A DNA stretch of 20,163 bases, taken from NCBI GenBank assembly GCA_964505035.1, contig CAZDGK010000024.1, positions 1 through 20,163 of the forward strand, written 5' to 3'. Shown one piece after another: positions 4,521-11,513 of this stretch. A model generated the notes under the pieces. It ran no database searches. It saw only the letters and a program-made list of their open reading frames with translations, and was not told the origin of the DNA. Numbering within the stretch: the first letter of the stretch is position 1; each line of letters opens with the position of its first letter. The DNA comes from CAZDGK01 sp964505035. Its GTDB lineage: Bacteria > Patescibacteriota > Saccharimonadia > UBA4664. A program made the position numbers and the translations under genes.

Positions 4521-7061
4521 ATGCCCGACTTTAGCTCACAATTTGACCGCTTCACAGACAACGCCAAACACAGCTTGGAAAACGCCGAGCGGATTGCCAC
4601 CCAAATGGGCTCCAGCTACGTGGGCACCGAGCACATTCTGCTAGGTGTCCTGCAGCAGGAGGGTTCCATCGGTGCCAAAATCCTCAAGAATGCTGGCGTC
4701 ACGTTTGATAAGGCCCAGCTCGTTTTGAGCTTCTCGCAGCAGCTTGGTGGTACCAGCTACAAGGGCGCCTCCGAGACGGCCAAGCGTACCCTCACCTACA
4801 GCTTGCGGGTGGCCAAGGAATTTGGTCAGCCGTATTGCGGTACCGAGCATATCCTCTTTGCTATCCTGAGCGAGAAATCCGCCCGGGCCATTAGCTTGCT
4901 CAAGAACGACCTTCAAATCGACCCGGCCGCCATCCGCGCCGAGCTCGAGAGCTATCTCGGCAATCAGCAATACTTCTACGCCGAGGAAGAGCGCACGGCC
5001 CAGCGCTCCAATAAAGGCGGCCAGGGCAAGGGCAAGACGCCGGCGCTCGACCACTTCGGCATCGACCTCACCGCCAAGGCCCGCGACAATGCGCTCGACC
5101 CAGTGGTGGGCCGGGAGCCTCAAATCGGCCGGGTCATCTCCATCCTCAACCGCCGCAGCAAGAACAACCCCGTGCTGATCGGCGAGCCCGGCGTGGGCAA
5201 GACGGCCGTGGTGGAAGGCTTGGCTCAGCGCATTGCCACCGAGGATGTTCCAGAAATGCTCCAGAACAAGCGCCTCATGATGCTCGATCTAGCCAGCGTC
5301 ATTGCCGGCACCAAGTATCGCGGCGAGTTCGAGGAGCGACTCAAGAAAATCCTGGATGAAGCCAAGGCCAATCCAGAGATCATTCTCTTCATTGATGAGC
5401 TGCACACTGTGGTGGGCGCCGGTGCGGCCGAAGGCGCCATAGACGCCGCCAACATCCTCAAACCGGCCCTCAGCCGCGGCGAGATTCAGGTCATTGGCGC
5501 CACCACTCTCGACGAGTACCGCAAGCACATCGAGAAGGACGCCGCGCTCGAGCGCCGGTTCCAGCCGGTGCAGGTGCCCGAGGCCACCGTCGACGAGACC
5601 ATTGAGGTGCTGCATGGCCTGCGTCCGCGCTACGAGGAGCACCATCACGTCGAGATCACCGATGAGGCTATTGAGTCAGCCGCCAAGCTGGCCAAGCGCT
5701 ACGTAGCCGACCGCTTCCTGCCTGACAAAGCCATTGACCTCATCGACGAGGCGGCTTCATTGGCCCGCATCAAGCGTGGTGGCTCCAGCAAGGCAGTTCG
5801 TGGCTTGCAGAAGCAGCTATCCGAGATTCGCGACGATATCGAAAACGCCGTCTTCGACCAGGACTTCGAGCTGGCGGCCCGCCTCAAGACGCGCGAGTCG
5901 GTCATCCAAAACCGCCTCAGCGCCCTCAAGCTCAAGGAGGGTGCGGCCGATGCTGCCATCAAGATCATGCCCGAGGACATCGCCCAGGTGATCGCGCTCA
6001 TGACCGACATTCCGGTGACGCGCCTCATCAAGACCGAGGTCGAGAGCCTGGTGCGCCTGGCTGACTCACTCAAAAAGCGGGTGATTGGCCAGGACGAGGC
6101 GGTAGACATCATCGCCCGCAGCGTCCGGCGCTCGCGCACTGGCATCGCCGACACCCGCCGGCCTATCGGTAGCTTCATGTTCCTGGGACCCACCGGCGTC
6201 GGCAAAACCGAGCTCGCCCGCATCCTGTCCGAGGAGCTCTTCCACGACCGCGACGCCATGATCAAGATCGACATGTCGGAGTTCATGGAAAAGCACAACG
6301 TCGCTCGCTTGGTCGGCGCTCCGGCCGGCTACGTCGGCTATGACGAGGGCGGCCAGCTCACCGAGCAAGTTCGCCGTAAGCCATACAGCCTCATCTTGTT
6401 TGATGAGATCGAAAAGGCTCACCCCGACGTCTTCAATATGCTGCTCCAGGTTCTCGAAGACGGCTATGTGACCGACGCCAAGGGTCGCCGCGTTGACTTC
6501 CGCAACACGCTCATCATCATGACCAGCAACGTCGGCGCCAGCGACCTGGGCCGTGAAGCCCAGATCGGCTTCCGTACCGACACTCCCGGCGAGGAAAAGC
6601 AGCTAGAGGCTGAACACGCCCGCATCAAGGAGAAGGTCCTGGCCGAGCTCAAGAAAACCTTCCGGCCGGAGTTCCTCAACCGGCTCGACCAAACGGTGGT
6701 GTTTAAGTCGCTCAGCCAAAACGATATCAAGCGTATCTTGCTGCTGCAGCTAGCCGAGCTCCAGAGCCGCCTCGACGAGCAACACCTCCGGCTGCGCGTC
6801 ACGCCATCGGCCAAGGCACTGCTGGTGGAGCAAGGCTACAATGCCGAGCAGGGCGCCCGCCCGATGCGCCGCGCCATCCAAAACCTGCTCGAGGACCAGT
6901 TGGCATCCGGCTTGCTCGAGGGGCGTTTCCACGACGGTGACACCATCACCGTGACGCGCCGCGGTAGCGAGCTGCATCTTTCCGCCGGCGCTGGCAGTGA
7001 ACCAGCCGACGCTCCGGTCGACGAGCCGGCCGAGGAGTCCGCTCCCGCTATTGGCGACTAA
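4521..7061 (+). CDS. clpC: ATP-dependent Clp protease ATP-binding subunit ClpC
   Basis: An 846-residue AAA+ unfoldase that feeds damaged or tagged proteins to ClpP in the cytoplasm. Start ATG at 4521 with GGTGAT 5 nt upstream. Domains: N-terminal double Clp repeat (about 1-145, HILLGVLQ and HILFAILS); first AAA+ module with Walker A GEPGVGKT at 221-228 and Walker B LFIDE at 289-293; a UVR-type middle motif at about 435-470 (FDQDFELAARLKTRE); second AAA+ module with GPTGVGKT at 556-563 and LILFDE at 624-629; then the C-terminal D2-small domain. The short middle region with a UVR motif separates ClpC from ClpB. The last 30 residues are an acidic, Pro/Ala-rich tail. CIRCE control implies regulation by HrcA, whereas Bacillus clpC is controlled by CtsR. 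clpP is not in the window. Confidence 0.96.
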   Translation: MPDFSSQFDRFTDNAKHSLENAERIATQMGSSYVGTEHILLGVLQQEGSIGAKILKNAGVTFDKAQLVLSFSQQLGGTSYKGASETAKRTLTYSLRVAKEFGQPYCGTEHILFAILSEKSARAISLLKNDLQIDPAAIRAELESYLGNQQYFYAEEERTAQRSNKGGQGKGKTPALDHFGIDLTAKARDNALDPVVGREPQIGRVISILNRRSKNNPVLIGEPGVGKTAVVEGLAQRIATEDVPEMLQNKRLMMLDLASVIAGTKYRGEFEERLKKILDEAKANPEIILFIDELHTVVGAGAAEGAIDAANILKPALSRGEIQVIGATTLDEYRKHIEKDAALERRFQPVQVPEATVDETIEVLHGLRPRYEEHHHVEITDEAIESAAKLAKRYVADRFLPDKAIDLIDEAASLARIKRGGSSKAVRGLQKQLSEIRDDIENAVFDQDFELAARLKTRESVIQNRLSALKLKEGAADAAIKIMPEDIAQVIALMTDIPVTRLIKTEVESLVRLADSLKKRVIGQDEAVDIIARSVRRSRTGIADTRRPIGSFMFLGPTGVGKTELARILSEELFHDRDAMIKIDMSEFMEKHNVARLVGAPAGYVGYDEGGQLTEQVRRKPYSLILFDEIEKAHPDVFNMLLQVLEDGYVTDAKGRRVDFRNTLIIMTSNVGASDLGREAQIGFRTDTPGEEKQLEAEHARIKEKVLAELKKTFRPEFLNRLDQTVVFKSLSQNDIKRILLLQLAELQSRLDEQHLRLRVTPSAKALLVEQGYNAEQGARPMRRAIQNLLEDQLASGLLEGRFHDGDTITVTRRGSELHLSAGAGSEPADAPVDEPAEESAPAIGD

Positions 7062-7074
7062 CGCCCGGCGCCAC

Positions 7075-7101
7075 GGCGGCCGCTAGCGGTAGCCGGCCGC
7101 C
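7075..7101. terminator. Stem-loop between converging clpC and ABC exporter genes
   Basis: A perfect 8-bp GC stem (7075-7082 with 7094-7101) encloses an 11-nt loop and overlaps the last codons of the minus-strand gene. There is no T-tract on either side, so a terminator role is only possible. Confidence 0.3.
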
Positions 7102-8873
7102 TGCAGCTCAAATAGCTCACGGTAGCGGCCGTCCCGCCGTACGAGCTCCTCGTGACTGCCGCTTTCAGAGATGAGACCGTCATGTAGCACGATAATCTTG
7201 TGAGCATTTCGCACCGTACTAAATCGGTGCGAAATGATTATGGTGGTCTTGTGCTTTTGGGTAGCCGCTAGCTGCTGAAAGACTTCATATTCACCCTTCG
7301 CATCGATTGCCGAAGTTGGTTCGTCCAGAATCAGCACGCCAGCCTGGCGGTAGAATGCCCGCGCTAGCGCAATCCGCTGCCATTGGCCGCCGGACACTTC
7401 CGTGCCGTCTTGATAGCTCTTGTTGAGTCGCTGGTCATACCGCAGCGGGTATTGGTCGATAAACTGGGCTGCCCCCGCCTCCTGGGCCGCCTGCTCAATC
7501 GCCTTTGGTAGTGACCGGGACTCAGTGCGGCCAGCATAGATATTGTCGCCCACCGTAAATGAGCGGTAGTGATTGAAATCCTGAAAGAGTGTACCGACCC
7601 GGCCATACCAGCTGGTCAGGTCAACGTCGCGCAGGTCATGGCCGTTGATCAAGATCCGGCCCGCCGTCGGGTCGTAGAGGCGCAGCAGCAGCTTGATGAG
7701 CGTGGTCTTGCCCGCGCCGTTCTCCCCAACAATCGCCAGATCATCACCCGGCTCCAGTACAAACGACACCTCTCGCAGCACGAGCTCGGCGCTACCAGGG
7801 TAGGCGAACGACACGCCCTCGAACTCAATGCGTGGCGGCTTGCCGGCCGGCACCTTGTAGCCGGCCTTTGCCAGCTCTATCTGGGGTTTCATCGCCATGA
7901 GGTTGAAATAGTCATTCACATACAGGCTCTGCTCCTGCATTGAATGCAAATTGCGCACCAGCCCCGCTCCGGCGTTACGGTAGTTATAGATCAGCTGCCG
8001 ATAGAACACAAACGCCCCCAGATCCAGATGGCGCCCCAGCACACGCATGATGAGCCAAACTTGGGCTCCCAGATCGACCAAGGCGTTCAGAATCCCAATG
8101 ACCGTCCGGTAGCGCTGGGCACGCCGTTCTATCTTAAGCGACAGCTTACGAGTGGCTTCAAAATGATGCTCCCAACGCCCGAGCAGAAAGTCCTTTAGTC
8201 CGTACAGCTTGATCTCGCGTAATGCCTCCGGGTCGAGCAGCAGGCTATTTATGTACCATTGCTGCCGCCGGTCATTGCCCCGCTCATCCTCCCAGGTTCG
8301 CCATCGCTGGAAGCTCGTCCGAACCTCGATCACCAAGGTTGGTATGAGCGCTATGGTAATGACGACCGCCAGGATCGGGCTGAGCACGGCCAGCGCCACT
8401 GCTGATGTGCCGGCCTCTACCAAGCTATCCACGCTGTAGAGGAAGTTACGGTTCAGGTTCTGTAATGAAAACAGGTTCTGCCGGATTTTATTGAGCAAAT
8501 TGTTAAACGCCTGGTCTTCATAGTAAGACTGGTCGAGGGCATGTACTTGAGCGTATAGGCGCAATTGGACATATTTATCAAACGCCAGCGCAAACAGATC
8601 CCCGAGGTATTGCTGCAAATTTCCAAGCTGCAGCATCACAAACTGGGTTACCATTAGGCCGACTAAGAGCACCAGCAGCCCGGACTCGAGCTGGGTCGTG
8701 GGCCTGGCTATTGTGGCAGCTAGATCACCCAGCAAGCGGCCAGCCAAATAGGCCGACACCAGTGGCAGTGTGCCTTGTGCGACCGACACGGCCAATTGGC
8801 CAACATATAGTCGTGGTGACACCTTCCAGTTCAAGGCCACTACCCGCCGCACAGTTAGGGCAAACTGGGCCAC
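7083..8873 (-). CDS. ABC exporter, fused membrane and ATPase domains
   Basis: A half-transporter of 596 residues from the GTG at 8873. The N-terminal half is hydrophobic, with membrane segments near 22-48, 63-90, 150-184 and 258-280 and possibly more. The ATPase half has Walker A GENGAGKT at 383-390, the signature SGGQWQR from 494, Walker B LILDEP with D517-E518, and the switch His in IIISHR. This is the type IV (exporter) ABC fold, acting as a dimer in the cytoplasmic membrane; the substrate cannot be read from sequence. No gene partner is adjacent, so a homodimer is likely. The start is doubtful: a strong GAGGAGG (8911-8917) supports translation from AUU at 8900 (or AUA at 8906), adding 9 or 11 residues, and the extension ISFKQLWQG looks like a normal exporter N-terminus. 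Confidence 0.92.
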   Translation of the reverse strand: MAQFALTVRRVVALNWKVSPRLYVGQLAVSVAQGTLPLVSAYLAGRLLGDLAATIARPTTQLESGLLVLLVGLMVTQFVMLQLGNLQQYLGDLFALAFDKYVQLRLYAQVHALDQSYYEDQAFNNLLNKIRQNLFSLQNLNRNFLYSVDSLVEAGTSAVALAVLSPILAVVITIALIPTLVIEVRTSFQRWRTWEDERGNDRRQQWYINSLLLDPEALREIKLYGLKDFLLGRWEHHFEATRKLSLKIERRAQRYRTVIGILNALVDLGAQVWLIMRVLGRHLDLGAFVFYRQLIYNYRNAGAGLVRNLHSMQEQSLYVNDYFNLMAMKPQIELAKAGYKVPAGKPPRIEFEGVSFAYPGSAELVLREVSFVLEPGDDLAIVGENGAGKTTLIKLLLRLYDPTAGRILINGHDLRDVDLTSWYGRVGTLFQDFNHYRSFTVGDNIYAGRTESRSLPKAIEQAAQEAGAAQFIDQYPLRYDQRLNKSYQDGTEVSGGQWQRIALARAFYRQAGVLILDEPTSAIDAKGEYEVFQQLAATQKHKTTIIISHRFSTVRNAHKIIVLHDGLISESGSHEELVRRDGRYRELFELQAAGYR

Positions 8874-8910
8874 TCCCTGCCAAAGTTGCTTGAACGAAAT
8901 CTTTATAAAA

Positions 8911-8917
8911 CCTCCTC
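8911..8917 (-). promoter_or_regulatory. Strong Shine-Dalgarno without a standard start codon behind it
   Basis: GAGGAGG on the minus strand lies 37 nt before the first in-frame standard start (GTG, 8873). In the exporter frame the codons within range are AUA (8906-8904, 4 nt away) and AUU (8900-8898, 10 nt away). Confidence 0.6.
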
Positions 8918-8954
8918 GTAGAGCTTGCTAGTTCGCTCTTTGTTTGGTAGTGTG

Positions 8955-8984
8955 ATCATATCGCCAAAGGTAGGATAGAGTCAA
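8955..8984 (-). promoter_or_regulatory. Promoter of the ABC exporter
   Basis: Read on the minus strand: TTGACT (8984-8979), an 18-bp spacer, TATGAT (8960-8955). It is divergent from and overlaps the region just before radA, so the two genes may compete for polymerase. Confidence 0.65.
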
Positions 8985-8987
8985 GCC

Positions 8988-10355
8988 ATGAAGACGACCA
9001 CCCAATTTACTTGCCAATCCTGCGGCGCCAAGTACTCGCGCTGGATGGGCAAGTGTGAGCAGTGCGGTGCCTGGAACTCACTGCTCGAGGAAACTACCGC
9101 CGTGGAGACGAGTAGAGGATTGGGCAAGGCCAAGCCGGCAGCCGCCCTGACCCCCGCCAAGCTCTCATCCATCCAGACCAAGAACCTACCGCGCTTTAGC
9201 AGCGGCTTGGCCGAGGTCGACCAGGTCCTCGGCGGTGGCATCGTCCCGGGTGCCGTTATGCTGCTGTCGGGTGATCCCGGCATCGGCAAAAGCACCCTAG
9301 TCTTGCAAATTGCTGCTCACCTCGGCGCCGGACAATCGGTATTGTATGTCAGCGGCGAGGAAAGCACCATGCAAGTTAAGCTTCGGGGCGAGCGGCTCGG
9401 CGTGGAGGCGGCCGGCTTGGAATTGCTGGCCGAGACCAATATCGACGCCATCGCAGCCACCATCGCGCAAGGCAGCTACCAGCTCGTCATCATCGACTCC
9501 ATCCAGACCATGGCTGTCGAGGCTCTCACGGGATCGCCCGGCACCGTTGGTCAGATCACCGCCAGCGCCCAGGTGCTCCAGGCGGTGGCCAAGCGCCATC
9601 ATGTGGCGACGCTTATTATTGGGCATGTCACCAAGGAGGGGACTATCGCCGGACCCAAGATTCTCGAGCACCTCGTCGACGTGGTGCTGTACCTAGAGGG
9701 TGAGCGCTACGGTGCGTTCAAGGCCTTGCGCGGTATTAAGAACCGCTTTGGCTCCACCAGCGAGGTCGGTATCTTTGAGATGGGTGAGGCCGGTCTGATC
9801 CCAGTCGCTAATCCCAGCGAAGCTCTGCTGGCCGAGCGCCAACCCGGCCCGGGGTCAGTGGTGCTGGCTACACTCGAGGGGTCCCGGCCATTGCTGGTCG
9901 AGGTGCAGGCGCTCGTCGCCCCTACGGTTTTTGGCTATCCCAAGCGCACAGCCGTTGGGTTCGACCTTAATCGTCTCAATCTGCTCGTGGCCGTCCTGAC
10001 GCGTCGCGCTGGCCTCAATTTGAGCTCATCCGACATCTATGTTAATGTAGTAGGAGGGTTGCGGGCATCCGAACCGGCGACTGACTTAGCAATTATTCTT
10101 TCCATTGCTTCAGCCTACAAAGATGCTCCCATACCTCGTGACCTTGTGGCATTTGGGGAAGTTGGCCTCAGCGGGGAAGTCCGCTCCGTGGGCCAGGCGG
10201 CCAAGCGGATCGCCGAAGCCCGGCGGCTTGGCCTCACCACCGTGATCGGTCCAGCTAGTCAGGCTGTGACCGGCCTGCGCGGTGTCGCCACCGTAGCTGA
10301 GGCAGTCGATCTGATCGGCGCGGCCAAGCCCAAAGTCGCCAAACAATCCAAGTAG
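8988..10355 (+). CDS. radA: DNA repair protein RadA/Sms
   Basis: RadA is a RecA-like branch-migration ATPase/helicase in homologous recombination and repair. At 455 residues it has the family's usual length. Domains: N-terminal zinc finger with C9, C12, C23 and C26; RecA-like core with Walker A GDPGIGKS at 95-102; the RadA-specific motif KNRFG at 251-255; and a C-terminal Lon-protease-like domain ending in GEVGLSGEVRSVGQ. No Shine-Dalgarno is visible before the ATG. TAGGAT (8971-8976) could be a -10 box, leaving a leader of only about 5 nt, so the mRNA may be leaderless. The yacL-like gene follows after 24 nt, a pairing also known in Firmicutes. Confidence 0.96.
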   Translation: MKTTTQFTCQSCGAKYSRWMGKCEQCGAWNSLLEETTAVETSRGLGKAKPAAALTPAKLSSIQTKNLPRFSSGLAEVDQVLGGGIVPGAVMLLSGDPGIGKSTLVLQIAAHLGAGQSVLYVSGEESTMQVKLRGERLGVEAAGLELLAETNIDAIAATIAQGSYQLVIIDSIQTMAVEALTGSPGTVGQITASAQVLQAVAKRHHVATLIIGHVTKEGTIAGPKILEHLVDVVLYLEGERYGAFKALRGIKNRFGSTSEVGIFEMGEAGLIPVANPSEALLAERQPGPGSVVLATLEGSRPLLVEVQALVAPTVFGYPKRTAVGFDLNRLNLLVAVLTRRAGLNLSSSDIYVNVVGGLRASEPATDLAIILSIASAYKDAPIPRDLVAFGEVGLSGEVRSVGQAAKRIAEARRLGLTTVIGPASQAVTGLRGVATVAEAVDLIGAAKPKVAKQSK

Positions 10356-10379
10356 TAATTAGCAAAAGGCATTATTTCC

Positions 10380-11489
10380 ATGACCGACACCATCTTCTAT
10401 TCCCTCATCATCGTGGCAGTGCTCACGGTGGTGCTTGGCTTGCTGCGGCTGCGGCACGTCTCCTCGCAGGATCTGTTTCTAGGCCTAATCGGCGCCGTCA
10501 TCGGCCTGCTACTCGGCGCGCTGGCTAGTGTACCGCTGGGCGCTCTGCCTCAGCCATTTGGCGGCATCTTGCCGGTCACAGTCTCGATCGCCTTTGCCAT
10601 CGTCATGGTTGGCATCGTTCTCAGTCGCCGCGCTGCCATTTTGCGCCTTGTACCGCTCCTGGCCCTCGAGCCCACTACCCGGCCGGCCACCGCTCCTGCC
10701 AGCGGCATCGCCACTCCTAGTGGCCGCGACACCACGCGCGCGCTCGTTGACACGTCGGTCATTATCGACGGCCGCATCGCCGACATCGCCGCTGCTGGTT
10801 TCGCTCCCGGTATTCTCATCGTGCCGCGGTTTGTGCTAGCCGAGCTCCAGAACATCGCCGACTCCGACGACGCCATGCGCCGAGGCCGGGGCCGCCGTGG
10901 CCTCGAGGTCCTCAATCGCCTGCGCGAGACCCCCGATGTTGTGGTCGAAGTCAGCGACGAGGATGCCCCCGAAATCCGCGAGGTCGATGCCAAGCTTGTC
11001 GCCCTGGCGCAGCGCTTCAGCTGCAATGTTCTCACCACCGATTACAACCTCAACCGCGTCGCTCAGATCCAGGGCGTGCGGGTACTCAATGTCAACGAGC
11101 TATCCAACGCCATCCGCCCCGTAGTGCTACCCGGCGAGGAGCTCGTGGTCCGCGTCGTCCAGCCCGGCAAGGAGCGTAGCCAGGGCGTCGGCTACCTCGC
11201 CGATGGCACCATGATCGTCGTCGAAAACGGCGACAAGCTTATTGGTCAGGAGGTTGCCACCGAAGTCACCCGCGTCTTCCAGACCGTGGCCGGCAAGATG
11301 ATCTTCGCCGCCCCCCGCAAGTCTGGCGAGCACGCCGACACCTCCACGGCTCCGGCCGTGCCCCCGGCTGATGCAGTCGCCGATCCAGCTGTCGCTGCCC
11401 CGGCCGCCGCTCAGCCTGCCGACCGCCCGCGCAGCCGCAGCCGGCACCGTCACGGACGCCCCAGCAACGGCGGCGGTCAGCCCGCGTAG
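10380..11489 (+). CDS. yacL: Membrane-anchored PIN/TRAM domain protein (YacL family)
   Basis: A 369-residue protein with ATG at 10380 and AAAAGG 10 nt upstream. Three predicted membrane helices (about 5-23, 29-50, 63-82) are followed by a linker and a PIN domain with acidic residues D124 (LVDTSVIIDGR), E155 (FVLAELQ) and D221 (LTTDYN). A TRAM domain follows at about 250-310 (PGEELVVRVVQPGKERSQGVGYL). PIN domains are metal-dependent ribonucleases and TRAM domains bind RNA, so this is probably a membrane-tethered RNase. The last 55 residues are Ala/Pro-rich and end in a basic Arg/Ser/His stretch that could bind nucleic acid. It is cotranscribed with radA (24-nt gap). No clear terminator was found before the converging PBP gene, whose stop is 24 nt away. 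Confidence 0.9.
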   Translation: MTDTIFYSLIIVAVLTVVLGLLRLRHVSSQDLFLGLIGAVIGLLLGALASVPLGALPQPFGGILPVTVSIAFAIVMVGIVLSRRAAILRLVPLLALEPTTRPATAPASGIATPSGRDTTRALVDTSVIIDGRIADIAAAGFAPGILIVPRFVLAELQNIADSDDAMRRGRGRRGLEVLNRLRETPDVVVEVSDEDAPEIREVDAKLVALAQRFSCNVLTTDYNLNRVAQIQGVRVLNVNELSNAIRPVVLPGEELVVRVVQPGKERSQGVGYLADGTMIVVENGDKLIGQEVATEVTRVFQTVAGKMIFAAPRKSGEHADTSTAPAVPPADAVADPAVAAPAAAQPADRPRSRSRHRHGRPSNGGGQPA

Positions 11490-11513
11490 GCTGGACTCTA
11501 GGCCACTCCCGGC

